DNA of 64,000 nt from Streptococcus australis (GTDB lineage: Bacteria; Bacillota; Bacilli; Lactobacillales; Streptococcaceae), in assembly GCF_003943615.1 (NCBI RefSeq), contig NZ_RJPZ01000002.1, positions 1 through 64,000 of the forward strand, in the 5' to 3' direction. Below the pieces are notes generated by a model. It ran no database searches. It was given only the letters and a program-made list of their open reading frames with translations, and had not been told where the DNA came from. Position 1 is the first letter of the stretch, and each line of letters opens with the position of its first letter. Shown here piece by piece: positions 46,685-55,563 of this stretch. The translations under genes were made by a program, and so were the position numbers.

Positions 46685-49369
46685 TTAAATAGCGTTTTTA
46701 TCCTTACCGAGTGCACGTTGGACGGCTTTGACAATTTCAACAAGAACCACAATCATAATTGCACCTACAGCAACCACCAACCATTGCGTCAAACTCAAGT
46801 TTGAAACGTGGAAGAGTTTATTAAATCCAGGTACCATAATGGTTGCCATTAAGAGAATAAAGGCTACTGGGATAGACCAGTTAAAGGTCTTGTTCTTGAA
46901 GAGTCCCACTTTAAAGATCGATTGATAGACCGATTTCACGTTAAAGGCATGGAGCAATTGGATTAAACCGAGAGTTGCAAAGGCCATAGTAAGGGCATCC
47001 GCATGGATTTCTGCGTGACTCTGGTGCTCTGGGAAAAGAATTGCCCATCCGTATACGCCAAGTACCAAGATAGTTTGGAAGATTCCTTGATATAGGATGG
47101 CTCCAAAGACCCCACCGTCAAAGAAGTTGGACTTACGTCCACGAGGTTTGTGGGTCATGACACCTGGCTCAGCTGGTTCCACACCAAGAGCGATAGCTGG
47201 TAGGGTATCTGTTACCAAGTTAATCCATAATAGATGCACTGGTTGAAGAACGTCCCAACCAAAGAGGGTTGCAAAGAAGATAGTGAAGACCTCAGCCATA
47301 TTAGCAGACAAGAGGTATTGGATGGATTTTTGGATATTGGAGAAGACCTTACGTCCTTCTTCAACTGCTACGATAATGGTTGCGAAGTTATCATCGGCAA
47401 GGACCATATCAGAAGCTCCCTTAGAAACCTCTGTACCAGTAATCCCCATACCGATACCAATATCAGCAGTCTTAAGTGATGGCGCATCGTTGACCCCGTC
47501 ACCAGTCATGGCAACAACCTTGCCTTCTTTTTGCCATGCTTTCACAATCCGAACCTTGTGCTCAGGCGATACACGCGCGTAAACAGAGTATTGCTTGAAG
47601 ACTTTTTGGAATTCTTCATCAGAGAGCTCATTCAATTCAGCCCCTGTGAAGACATGGTCTTCTGTATCATTTGGATCGATGATACCGAGACGTTTGGCGA
47701 TAGCTTCCGCTGTATCTTGGTGGTCACCAGTAATCATGATTGGACGGATGCCCGCCTCCTTAGCGACACGAACAGCTTCTGCAGCTTCTGGACGTTCAGG
47801 GTCAATCATGCCGACCAAACCAGAGAAGATAAGGTCAGATTCAACAATTTCAGATTCCAAGGTTGGAATTTCATTGCTGGTCTTATAAGCCATCATCAAG
47901 ACACGAAGGGCTTGTTTGGCCAAGTCTTTGTTGGTAGCAAGGATAGCATTTTTATCTTCTTCTGTGATTGGGCGAACTTCTCCGTTGACTTCGATGCGTG
48001 TCACGCGTTTGAGCAATTGGTCAGGCGCACCCTTGACAGCGATAAAGTAAGAGCCATCTGCTTCCTTATGAATGGTAGACATGAGTTTACGGTCTGAGTC
48101 AAATGGCAATTCAGCCACACGTGGCTCATCCTTCAAGACTTCACGAACATCAAAGTTGTGGTCCAAACCAAACTGTACAAGAGCTGTCTCCGTTGGATCA
48201 CCAATCAGCTTGCCAGATGGATCCACCTTGGTGTCATTGGCAAAGTTCATGATACGGAGGGTATTATTGCTAACAGCAATTTCAGATGCCGAGCTTTGCA
48301 ATTGACCGTTGGTATAAACTTTCTCAACCGTCATTTGGTTCATAGTCAAGGTACCTGTTTTATCAGATGCGATGATTTCTGTTGAACCAAGAGTTTCAAC
48401 CGCTGGCAATTTGCGGACAATCGAATTACGTTTTGCAAGGGTTGTAGTTCCCAAAGATAGAACGATAGTTACAATGGCAGGAAGCCCTTCTGGAATAGCC
48501 GCTACTGCAAGGGCAACTGCCACCATCAAGCCTTCTAATGGATGTTCACCACGAACAAAGACACCAACCAAGAAGGTAATCACTGCAATCACAATGATTA
48601 AGTAAGTCAAGGCCTTAGATAATTGTTCCAGGCTTTGCTTCAATGGTGTCTCTGTCTCGTCGGCATTAGCCAACATATCTGCAATCTTACCAACTTCTGT
48701 ATACATACCAGTGTTAGTCACAACACCAATACCACGACCGTAAGTTACGTTTGAGTTTTGGTAAGCCATGTTAACACGGTCCCCGATACCAGCATCCGCT
48801 TCAACAAGTCCTGTCACATCTTTTTCAACTGGGACAGATTCCCCTGTAAGAGCTGCTTCTTCGATTTTAAGGGAAGCCGCTTCAAACAAGCGCATATCTG
48901 CAGGCACCACATCTCCAGCTTCAAGCAAGACGATATCTCCAGGTACCAATTCTTTCGAGTCAATCTCAATAACATGACCATCACGACGAACACGGGCCAT
49001 CGGGCTAGACATATTTTTCAGAGCTTCAATGGCTGCTTCTGCTTGACCTTCTTGGTAAACACCAAAGGCAGCATTCAAGACAACAACGGCCAAGATGATA
49101 ATAGCATCTGTTAAACCATCCATCCCTTCTGTAATCACAGAAAGTGCCGCTGCCGCAAGCAAGATGATAATCATCAAATCCTTAAATTGATCAAGGAATT
49201 TAGCTAGTAGGCTACGTTTCTCGCCCTCTTCCAACTCATTACGACCATAAGTCGCTAAACGTTCTTGAGCTTGAGCAGTTGACAAACCTTCGATAGATGA
49301 ATCCAATTTCTTTAGGACTTCTTCTGCGGTTTGTGTGTAAAACAAGTCTTTATTTTGTTCTTTTGACAA
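46685..49369 (-). CDS. mgtA: P-type cation ATPase, Ca2+-type, riboswitch-controlled
   Basis: An 894-residue P2A-type pump. Visible: the actuator motif LTGESVPVEKD near residue 180, PEGLPAIVT in M4 near 300, the phosphorylation site SDKTGTLTMNQM near 340, KGAPDQLLKR in the nucleotide domain, TGDGVNDAPSLK near 615 and the M6 metal site WINLVTDTLPAIALG. The pattern is that of Ca2+ ATPases; the pneumococcal homologue with the same kind of leader is called mgtA or caxP and exports Ca2+ or excess divalent metal. The yybP-ykoY leader ahead indicates Mn2+-responsive expression. AAGGAGG precedes the ATG. Confidence 0.93.
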   Translation of the reverse strand: MSKEQNKDLFYTQTAEEVLKKLDSSIEGLSTAQAQERLATYGRNELEEGEKRSLLAKFLDQFKDLMIIILLAAAALSVITEGMDGLTDAIIILAVVVLNAAFGVYQEGQAEAAIEALKNMSSPMARVRRDGHVIEIDSKELVPGDIVLLEAGDVVPADMRLFEAASLKIEEAALTGESVPVEKDVTGLVEADAGIGDRVNMAYQNSNVTYGRGIGVVTNTGMYTEVGKIADMLANADETETPLKQSLEQLSKALTYLIIVIAVITFLVGVFVRGEHPLEGLMVAVALAVAAIPEGLPAIVTIVLSLGTTTLAKRNSIVRKLPAVETLGSTEIIASDKTGTLTMNQMTVEKVYTNGQLQSSASEIAVSNNTLRIMNFANDTKVDPSGKLIGDPTETALVQFGLDHNFDVREVLKDEPRVAELPFDSDRKLMSTIHKEADGSYFIAVKGAPDQLLKRVTRIEVNGEVRPITEEDKNAILATNKDLAKQALRVLMMAYKTSNEIPTLESEIVESDLIFSGLVGMIDPERPEAAEAVRVAKEAGIRPIMITGDHQDTAEAIAKRLGIIDPNDTEDHVFTGAELNELSDEEFQKVFKQYSVYARVSPEHKVRIVKAWQKEGKVVAMTGDGVNDAPSLKTADIGIGMGITGTEVSKGASDMVLADDNFATIIVAVEEGRKVFSNIQKSIQYLLSANMAEVFTIFFATLFGWDVLQPVHLLWINLVTDTLPAIALGVEPAEPGVMTHKPRGRKSNFFDGGVFGAILYQGIFQTILVLGVYGWAILFPEHQSHAEIHADALTMAFATLGLIQLLHAFNVKSVYQSIFKVGLFKNKTFNWSIPVAFILLMATIMVPGFNKLFHVSNLSLTQWLVVAVGAIMIVVLVEIVKAVQRALGKDKNAI

Positions 49370-49401
49370 AACAGTCTCCTCCTTTTTTGGCCTCTTTTTA
49401 C

Positions 49402-49513
49402 AAAAAAAGAGACCTGTTTTTTAAAAAAACAAGTCTCGCTGTTTAATATAGTGCCGGAAATAATTCGTAATGACGACACTATCGCGGGAAATCCGCCAGC
49501 TACTCCCTTGAGT
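49402..49513 (-). promoter_or_regulatory. yybP-ykoY (Mn2+) riboswitch
   Basis: Downstream of an extended -10 (TG-G-TATAAT, 49520-49525) the leader contains the conserved AAGGGAGTAGC, a central hairpin around CGTCATTACGAATT, and the distal CCGGCACTA, which together mark the yybP-ykoY class. The expression platform is a long hairpin GAGACTTGTTTTTT/AAAAAACAGGTCTC followed by seven U (49402-49437). Metal binding would be expected to prevent termination and raise ATPase expression. Confidence 0.88.
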
Positions 49514-49564
49514 GGTTTCATTATACCACAACTCGTAAAAAAATCAAGAAAAACTACTGATAAA

Positions 49565-49948
49565 CTAGTCTTCCCAAGTCAATTCTAAGCGATAGGTAGC
49601 GAATTGCTGACTTTCATCTGCCGTCAACAACTGATAGGACAAATCAAGCTTATTTTGCTCCAAGGCATATTCCTTGGTATCAATCACAAATTGCTGCATA
49701 CCTAGGGGAGTCGGAATGAGCGCATGGCCTTTCTCTGAAGCCACAAATTTCATGATGGATTTTGGTGTCGAGAAACGAGTCATGATCAATTCTTGATCAT
49801 GAAATTTCAAAGCTACTTTTTCTCCTTCTTCGTTGACGTAAAGCAGATAGTGATAGCCACCTTTTTCCTTCCACTCCCCTTCGTAATATTGATCCATTGC
49901 TTCGAGTTGATCATCAAATTGAATCTGATTTTTTATTCTAATTTTCAA
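49565..49948 (-). CDS. DUF1934 family protein (YwiB-like)
   Basis: A 127-residue calycin-like beta-barrel protein: RIKNQIQFDD at the start, YYEGEWKEKGGYHYLLYVNEEG, then YALEQNKLDLSYQL near the end, matching the DUF1934/YwiB family whose function is unknown. I place the start at a TTG (49948) preceded by AAAGGATGGG; the frame itself extends to 50029 but that part crosses the divergent promoter region. The start is less certain than the family. It is divergent from the HD gene. Confidence 0.75.
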   Translation of the reverse strand: MKIRIKNQIQFDDQLEAMDQYYEGEWKEKGGYHYLLYVNEEGEKVALKFHDQELIMTRFSTPKSIMKFVASEKGHALIPTPLGMQQFVIDTKEYALEQNKLDLSYQLLTADESQQFATYRLELTWED

Positions 49949-50046
49949 AAGTTCCCATCCTTTCCCTCTTTTCTTTATTTTACCAAAAACTTCTTTCTTT
50001 TTCCTATTGCAACCATCTCTCGATACCAATTTAGGCCGTTTTCTGC

Positions 50047-50052
50047 TATAAT
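50047..50052 (+). promoter_or_regulatory. Extended -10 of the HD-murMN operon
   Basis: TG-C-TATAAT; the hexamer ends six bases before the ATG at 50059, so transcription should start at the start codon. Confidence 0.65.
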
Positions 50053-50058
50053 AGAGGC

Positions 50059-51369
50059 ATGAATGAAAAAGTATTTCGGGATCCTGTGCACAACTATATC
50101 CACGTGGATCACCCAGTCATTTACAAGCTCATTAATACAAAAGAATTTCAACGACTACGTCGCATCAAACAGTTGGGAACCTCTGGGTTTACCTTTCATG
50201 GGGGCGAGCATAGTCGTTTTTCGCACTGTCTAGGAGCCTACGAAATTGCTCGTCGTATCTTATCTATCTTTGATGAGAAATATACCGACCAATGGGACTC
50301 GAGTGAATCCCTCCTTACCATGGTTGCCGCCTTGCTCCATGACATTGGACACGGGGCCTATTCACATACCTTTGAAGGACTATTTGATACAGATCATGAA
50401 AAAATGACCCAGGAAATCATTACCTGTCCTGAAACGGAAATCTACCAGATTTTAATTCAAGTAGCTCCAGATTTCCCTCAAAAGGTTGCCAGTGTTATCG
50501 ACCACACCTACCCTAATAAACAAGTGGTGCAGTTAATTTCTAGTCAGATTGATGTCGATCGCATGGATTACCTTCTACGAGACGCCTACTTCACTGGTGC
50601 CTCTTACGGAAACTTTGATTTAACTCGTATTTTGCGTGTTATTCGTCCAGTAGAAAACGGGATTGCCTTTCAGGTCAATGGGATGCATGCGGTTGAAGAT
50701 TATGTGGTTTCTCGTTACCAAATGTATATGCAGGTCTACTTTCACCCAGCCACTAGAGCAATGGAAGTCCTATTGCAAAACCTACTCAAGCGAGCACGTC
50801 ATCTCTATACTACGCACAAGGAGTTCTTTCACGCGACTTCACCTCGCTTGATTCCGTTCTTTGAACACCAAGTGAACCTTGCCGATTACTTGGCTTTGGA
50901 CGACGGCGTCATGAATACCTATTTTCAATCTTGGATGGAGAGTCCTGATTCTGTTCTCTCTGATTTGGCCCAGCGTTTTATCAATCGCAAGGTTTTCAAA
51001 TCCATTCTCTTTCAAGATAAGGATGAAAAACAATTAGCTGCTCTCAAACAACTGATTCAAGAGGTTGGTTTTGATCCGATCTATTATACAGCTATCCATC
51101 GAAACTTTGACCTTCCTTACGACGTTTACCGACCAGATTCAGAAAAACCTCGTACTCAAATTGAGATCATCCAAAAGGATGGTAAATTAGCTGAGCTATC
51201 CTTACTCTCTCCTATCGTTGCTTCCTTAGCTGGTAGTAGACAAGGGGATAACCGCTTCTATTTCCCGAAAGAAATGTTGCTTGAAAATAGCTTGTTTACA
51301 CCTCAACTACAATTATTCCAGTCCTATATTATCAACGATACCTTCACAGGAGAGAAACATGAACATTAA
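50059..51369 (+). CDS. HD-domain phosphohydrolase (YwfO/dGTPase-like)
   Basis: A 436-residue member of the HD/PDEase superfamily related to dNTP triphosphohydrolases. Metal-binding residues are in HGGEHSRFSHCLGAYEIA near residues 47-64, the HD pair in LLHDIGHGAYSHTFE near 96-110, and the later Asp in QIDVDRMDYLLRDA near 180. The substrate is probably a nucleotide. It is the first gene of a tight four-gene operon with a HAD phosphatase and murM-murN; its end overlaps the HAD start by 11 bases. Its own start is a leaderless candidate, though AGAGG lies one base before the ATG. Confidence 0.9.
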   Translation: MNEKVFRDPVHNYIHVDHPVIYKLINTKEFQRLRRIKQLGTSGFTFHGGEHSRFSHCLGAYEIARRILSIFDEKYTDQWDSSESLLTMVAALLHDIGHGAYSHTFEGLFDTDHEKMTQEIITCPETEIYQILIQVAPDFPQKVASVIDHTYPNKQVVQLISSQIDVDRMDYLLRDAYFTGASYGNFDLTRILRVIRPVENGIAFQVNGMHAVEDYVVSRYQMYMQVYFHPATRAMEVLLQNLLKRARHLYTTHKEFFHATSPRLIPFFEHQVNLADYLALDDGVMNTYFQSWMESPDSVLSDLAQRFINRKVFKSILFQDKDEKQLAALKQLIQEVGFDPIYYTAIHRNFDLPYDVYRPDSEKPRTQIEIIQKDGKLAELSLLSPIVASLAGSRQGDNRFYFPKEMLLENSLFTPQLQLFQSYIINDTFTGEKHEH

Positions 51370-52168
51370 ACTTGTTGCCCTGGATATCGATGGAACCCTT
51401 TTAACGTCTGACGGCCAAGTAACCTCCGAAGTTTTCCAGGCTATCCAAGATGCCAAAGCTCAAGGGGTTCATGTTGTCTTAGCAACTGGTCGTCCTCGTT
51501 CTGGTGTCCTTCGATTGTTGGAGGAACTTCATTTGGATCAACCAGGTGACCTCGTCATCACCTTCAATGGGGGACTGATTCAAGACGCCCACACTGGTGA
51601 AACTCTCTATGAAGAACACCTCTCCTACAACGATTATTTGGATATTGAAGCGCTAGCTCGTAAGTTAGCTGTTCCTATGCATGCTAGTACCAAGTCTGGC
51701 ATTTATACAGCTAATCGTAACATTGGTACCTATACCGTCCATGAAGCCAAATTGGTCCACTCGGATCTTTTCTATCGGACTCCTGAAGAAATGGAGCATC
51801 ATACGGTTCTCAAGTGTATGTATGTCGACGAACCGGAAGTCTTAGAAACGGTCCTCTCCGCTATTCCGGATAATTTTTACAACCGTTTTACGATTGTGCG
51901 TTCCGCACCTTTTTACCTTGAGATTTTACCTAAGACAGTAAATAAAGGTCAAGCTCTCTTACAGTTAGCGTCCAAGTTAAACCTAAGTCCAGACCAAGTG
52001 ATGGCGGTCGGAGATCAAGAAAACGACCAGGCTATGCTAGAGGTTGCTGGTCTCCCTGTAGCAATGGACAACGCTAGTCCTGAACTAAAAAAGATCGCTA
52101 AAGTCGTTACACAATCCAACGATGAGTCGGGTGTTGCTTACGCCCTTAGAAAGTGGGTACTCCATTAA
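51359..52168 (+). CDS. Cof-type HAD phosphatase
   Basis: A 269-residue sugar-phosphatase-like enzyme of the Cof/YidA group: motif I ALDIDGTLLTSD at residues 7-18, ATGRPRSGV near 44, the C2 cap domain, and C-terminal VMAVGDQENDQAMLEVAGL near 215-235. I chose ATG at 51359 with CAGGAGAG upstream, overlapping the HD gene; the frame is open further upstream inside that gene but has no ribosome-binding site. Its stop overlaps the murM start (TAATG). Confidence 0.92.
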   Translation: MNIKLVALDIDGTLLTSDGQVTSEVFQAIQDAKAQGVHVVLATGRPRSGVLRLLEELHLDQPGDLVITFNGGLIQDAHTGETLYEEHLSYNDYLDIEALARKLAVPMHASTKSGIYTANRNIGTYTVHEAKLVHSDLFYRTPEEMEHHTVLKCMYVDEPEVLETVLSAIPDNFYNRFTIVRSAPFYLEILPKTVNKGQALLQLASKLNLSPDQVMAVGDQENDQAMLEVAGLPVAMDNASPELKKIAKVVTQSNDESGVAYALRKWVLH

Positions 52169-53382
52169 TGTATAGTTATAAAATCGGTATTACAGCCGAA
52201 GAACATGATGAATTCGTTAAAAATAGCTCCCAGACCAATTTGCTTCAAAGCTCAGATTGGGCAAATATCAAAGATAACTGGGGCAATGAACGCCTTGGGA
52301 TTTACCAAGATCAAAAACTAGTTGCAGTTGCAAGTATTTTAATCCAACCCCTCCCACTTGGTTTTACTATGCTCTATATCCCACGTGGACCTATAATGGA
52401 TTACCAAAATAGCCAATTAGTGTCCTTTATGCTCCAATCCATCAAAACATATGCTAAAAGTAAGCGAGCTGTTTTCGCCAAATTTGATCCCTCTCTTTTC
52501 CTTAGAAAAGGATTAATCGGCCAAGAGGCAAAAGATCAAGAGGCTACTTTAGCGATTATCCAATCTTTAAAAGAATGTGGAGTGGAATGGGTTGGTCGGA
52601 CGGAAGACATGGGAGAAACCATTCAACCACGTTTCCAGGCCAATATCTACAAGGAATACTTCACAGAGGACCAACTGTCTAAATCCACCAAGCAAGCCAT
52701 TCGGACCGCCCGAAATAAAGGAGTCGAAGTCATCTTTGGAGGCACAGAACTCTTAGATGAATTTGCAGCTCTGATGAAAAAAACAGAGGCTCGTAAAGGT
52801 ATCCATCTTCGTGGAAAGGACTATTATGAGAAACTGTTAACAACCTATGCAGGGCAATCTTACATCACTCTATCAAGAATTAACTTGGCTCAACGTCTTG
52901 CTTCACTCAAAGAGCAACTGGAAAAAAATCAAGCAGAAGCTAGTCGTTTTAACGAAAAAACAAAACCAGGCAAGATTGACAACAACCGTCAAGAAAAAGA
53001 ACGTTTGGAAGAAGAAATCCAATTTCTCAATCAAGAGCTAAAAGACGGCCAAGAAATCGTTTCTCTTTCTGGAACCTTGACTCTTGAATTTGGAGGCACT
53101 TCAGAGAATGTCTATGCAGGGATGGATGAGAACTTCCGCCGTTATCAACCAGCTATTTTGACTTGGTATGAAACAGCCCAACATGCCTTTGACCGTGGAG
53201 CTGATTGGCAAAATATGGGAGGAGTTGAGAACCATTTAGATGGAGGACTCTACCACTTCAAGTCAAAATTTAATCCAATGATCGAAGAATTTGTTGGTGA
53301 ATTCAACCTCCCAACGAGTATTCTTTATCCCCTTGTGAACAAGGCCTATCAATTACGAAAAAAACTAAGAAATAAACAGTAA
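52168..53382 (+). CDS. murM: MurM: aminoacyl transferase for peptidoglycan cross-bridge
   Basis: A 404-residue FemX/FemA-type enzyme that adds the first amino acid (Ser or Ala from aminoacyl-tRNA) to the lysine of lipid II, producing branched stem peptides. Near-identical patterns to pneumococcal MurM are visible: LPLGFTMLYIPRGPIMDY (residues about 63-80), TIQPRFQANIYKE, STKQAIRTARNKGVE, HLRGKDYYEKLL and WQNMGGVENHLDGGLYHFK. The coiled-coil hairpin (residues about 245-300) is present. In pneumococcus MurM activity is required for high penicillin resistance. Start overlaps the preceding stop by one base. Confidence 0.95.
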   Translation: MYSYKIGITAEEHDEFVKNSSQTNLLQSSDWANIKDNWGNERLGIYQDQKLVAVASILIQPLPLGFTMLYIPRGPIMDYQNSQLVSFMLQSIKTYAKSKRAVFAKFDPSLFLRKGLIGQEAKDQEATLAIIQSLKECGVEWVGRTEDMGETIQPRFQANIYKEYFTEDQLSKSTKQAIRTARNKGVEVIFGGTELLDEFAALMKKTEARKGIHLRGKDYYEKLLTTYAGQSYITLSRINLAQRLASLKEQLEKNQAEASRFNEKTKPGKIDNNRQEKERLEEEIQFLNQELKDGQEIVSLSGTLTLEFGGTSENVYAGMDENFRRYQPAILTWYETAQHAFDRGADWQNMGGVENHLDGGLYHFKSKFNPMIEEFVGEFNLPTSILYPLVNKAYQLRKKLRNKQ

Positions 53383-53390
53383 GGTGACCT

Positions 53391-54566
53391 ATGACATTCA
53401 AGATTATTAGTAGGGAAGATTTTTACCAACACTCTCTTACTACTTCCAATCACTCTTTTTTACAGAGTATTGAAATGGCTGATTTGCTTCAAAAAAGAGG
53501 CGCAACCATTCAATATATTGGATGGGAAGAGCAAGGTACATTAGCTATCTCTGCCATTTTATACAGCCTACCCATGACCGGAGGTCTGCATTACGAAATC
53601 AATAGCGGACCAATCGTGACGGATGCTCGCCATCTACCAGATTTTTACAAAGCAGTACAGGGTTATGTAAAAGAAAATGGTAGTATCGAATTTATTTTAA
53701 AACCCTATGACCACTATCAAGTTTTCGATAGCAATGGAAATCCGACTGAAAAAGAGCAAGAACAGCTTCTCCATTCATTACTGGATCTTGGCTATCAATT
53801 TGACGGCTTACAAGTAGGCTATCCAGGAGGAGAACCTGTTTGGCATTATCTGAAGGACCTAACTGATTATGATGCCAAATCTCTCCTAAAATCCTTCAAC
53901 AAAAACTGTAGCCGTAATATTACGACTGCCCTTAACTATGACATTTCCATCCGAAATATTAGTAGAGATGAGATCCCTCAGTTTAAACAAATTATTGAAG
54001 AAACTGGAAAACGTCAAGGATTTGAAGACAAGAGTCTAGACTACTACTACGATCTCTATGATGCCTTTAAGGAAAATGCCGAATTTCTCATTGCTGAAAT
54101 CAATACAGCTGATGCACTTGCTTACTTAGACCAGAAGATTTCCTTGCTAAATCCTTCATCGAAACAATATGAGCAACAGCTGCAAAAATTAGAGAAACAA
54201 AAGACAATTGTCCAAGAGACCTTGGCTGACGAAACTGCTGAAACTGTTCCTTTGGCCTGCGCCCTCATCATCTATAATCCATCAGAAGTGACCTATTTAT
54301 TTGGTGGTTCGTATACCAAATATCAAAAATTTTCTGCCGCCTTCTTGATTCAATACCATGCAATGAAGCGCGCACTAGAAAAAGGAATCACCTTATACAA
54401 TTTCCTAGGCATTCAAGGAATCTTTGATGGCTCAGATGGTGTTCTTCGTTTCAAACAAAACTTCAACGGCTATATCGTCCGTAAGATGGGAACCTTCCGA
54501 TATTACCCAAATCCTCTGAAATTTAAAACCTTGTCCTTGATCAAACGAATCTTAGGACGTTCATAA
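53391..54566 (+). CDS. murN: MurN: second cross-bridge aminoacyl transferase
   Basis: A 391-residue FemA/FemX-type paralogue of MurM that adds the second residue (Ala) of the dipeptide bridge. Seen: SNHSFLQSIEMADLLQKRG near residues 17-35, a GNAT-like double domain, a coiled-coil hairpin (residues about 240-285), and the C-terminal ITLYNFLGIQGIFDGSDG and GVLRFKQNFNG typical of the family. It begins eight bases after the murM stop with AAGGTGA in front, in the same operon. The terminator follows directly. Confidence 0.94.
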   Translation: MTFKIISREDFYQHSLTTSNHSFLQSIEMADLLQKRGATIQYIGWEEQGTLAISAILYSLPMTGGLHYEINSGPIVTDARHLPDFYKAVQGYVKENGSIEFILKPYDHYQVFDSNGNPTEKEQEQLLHSLLDLGYQFDGLQVGYPGGEPVWHYLKDLTDYDAKSLLKSFNKNCSRNITTALNYDISIRNISRDEIPQFKQIIEETGKRQGFEDKSLDYYYDLYDAFKENAEFLIAEINTADALAYLDQKISLLNPSSKQYEQQLQKLEKQKTIVQETLADETAETVPLACALIIYNPSEVTYLFGGSYTKYQKFSAAFLIQYHAMKRALEKGITLYNFLGIQGIFDGSDGVLRFKQNFNGYIVRKMGTFRYYPNPLKFKTLSLIKRILGRS

Positions 54567-54570
54567 AAAA

Positions 54571-54597
54571 GAAAACCAGCCTACAGCTGGTTTTTTT
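54571..54597 (+). terminator. Terminator of the HD-HAD-murMN operon
   Basis: AAAACCAGC/GCTGGTTTT stem with a five-base loop and a T-run, just after murN. Confidence 0.9.
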
Positions 54598-54603
54598 AAT
54601 ATG

Positions 54604-54632
54604 AAAAAGACGAGAAGTCTCTCGCCTTTTTT
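54604..54632 (-). terminator. Terminator of tpiA
   Basis: GGCGAGA/TCTCGTC stem (one wobble pair) with T-run on the minus strand. Confidence 0.75.
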
Positions 54633-54640
54633 ATTCTGCA

Positions 54641-55399
54641 TTAGTTTACGAAGTTCAACAAAGCTAAGAAGCTTTCTGGATCAAGTGATGCACCACCAAC
54701 AAGAGCTCCATCAACATCTGGACAAGCCATGTATTCAGCAACATTTTCAGGTTTCACTGAACCTCCGTATTGAACACGTACTTTGTCAGCCACTTCTTGA
54801 CCGAAGTCAGCTGCTACAACGTCACGAACCACTTTACACATTTTTTGTGCGTCGTCTTGTGAAGCTGATTTACCAGTACCGATAGCCCAGATTGGCTCAT
54901 AAGCGATTACAGAAGCAGCAACTTGATCAGCTGTCAATCCAGCTAAAGCAGCAGAAACTTGAGCACCTACGAATTCAGCAGCTTTTCCTGCTTCGTAAGT
55001 TTCAAGGCTTTCACCACAACAGATGATTGGAAGCAAACCATTAGCAAAGATTGCTTTTGCTTTCTTGTTGATGTCTTCGTCTGTTTCGTGGAAGTAGTCA
55101 CGACGTTCTGAGTGACCAATCACAACGTAATCAGTACCGATTTCTTTCAAAACTTGTGGGCTAGTTTCACCAGTGAAGGCACCAGCGTTTTCAAAGTAGC
55201 AGTTTTGAGCAGCAACTTTAAGGTTTGAACCTTTAGCCGCAGCAAGAACAGTTGTCAAATCAAGGGCAGGAACAGCAATCCCAGCTTCAACAAGATCAGA
55301 TGAAGGAAGTTTTGATGCTACTGCTTCAACGAATGCTTTTGCTTCTTCTGGGTTTTTGTTCATTTTCCAGTTACCAGCAATAAATGGTTTACGTGACAT
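54641..55399 (-). CDS. tpiA: Triosephosphate isomerase
   Basis: A 252-residue glycolytic enzyme interconverting dihydroxyacetone phosphate and glyceraldehyde 3-phosphate. Active-site residues are visible: Asn and Lys in AGNWKMNK (residues 8-15), His in VIGHSERR near 95, and Glu in [15 protein letters not shown] near 168. Full length. It follows tuf on the same strand, but the strong tuf terminator lies between them, so it has its own transcript. Codon bias is that of a highly expressed gene. Confidence 0.98.
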   Translation of the reverse strand: MSRKPFIAGNWKMNKNPEEAKAFVEAVASKLPSSDLVEAGIAVPALDLTTVLAAAKGSNLKVAAQNCYFENAGAFTGETSPQVLKEIGTDYVVIGHSERRDYFHETDEDINKKAKAIFANGLLPIICCGESLETYEAGKAAEFVGAQVSAALAGLTADQVAASVIAYEPIWAIGTGKSASQDDAQKMCKVVRDVVAADFGQEVADKVRVQYGGSVKPENVAEYMACPDVDGALVGGASLDPESFLALLNFVN

Positions 55400-55496
55400 T
55401 TCACATACCTCGTTTTTCTAATTTTATAATACCTATTTTACCATAATTTTCGTCATAATGAAAGGTTGCACAAGCCCATTTTACTTTTTAGCATAA

Positions 55497-55524
55497 TAAA
55501 AACCCCGTCTTCACGGGGTTTTCT
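55497..55524 (-). terminator. Terminator of tuf
   Basis: Perfect stem AAAACCCCGT/ACGGGGTTTT with a four-base loop. Confidence 0.93.
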
Positions 55525-55563
55525 GTCTGTCTATATAATTGTTAATCTGGGAACTAGATCGAA

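Noticed and set aside
47531-48097. 188-codon plus-strand frame antisense to the P-type ATPase gene
   Set aside because: Antisense shadow of highly conserved pump sequence, without promoter or ribosome-binding site.
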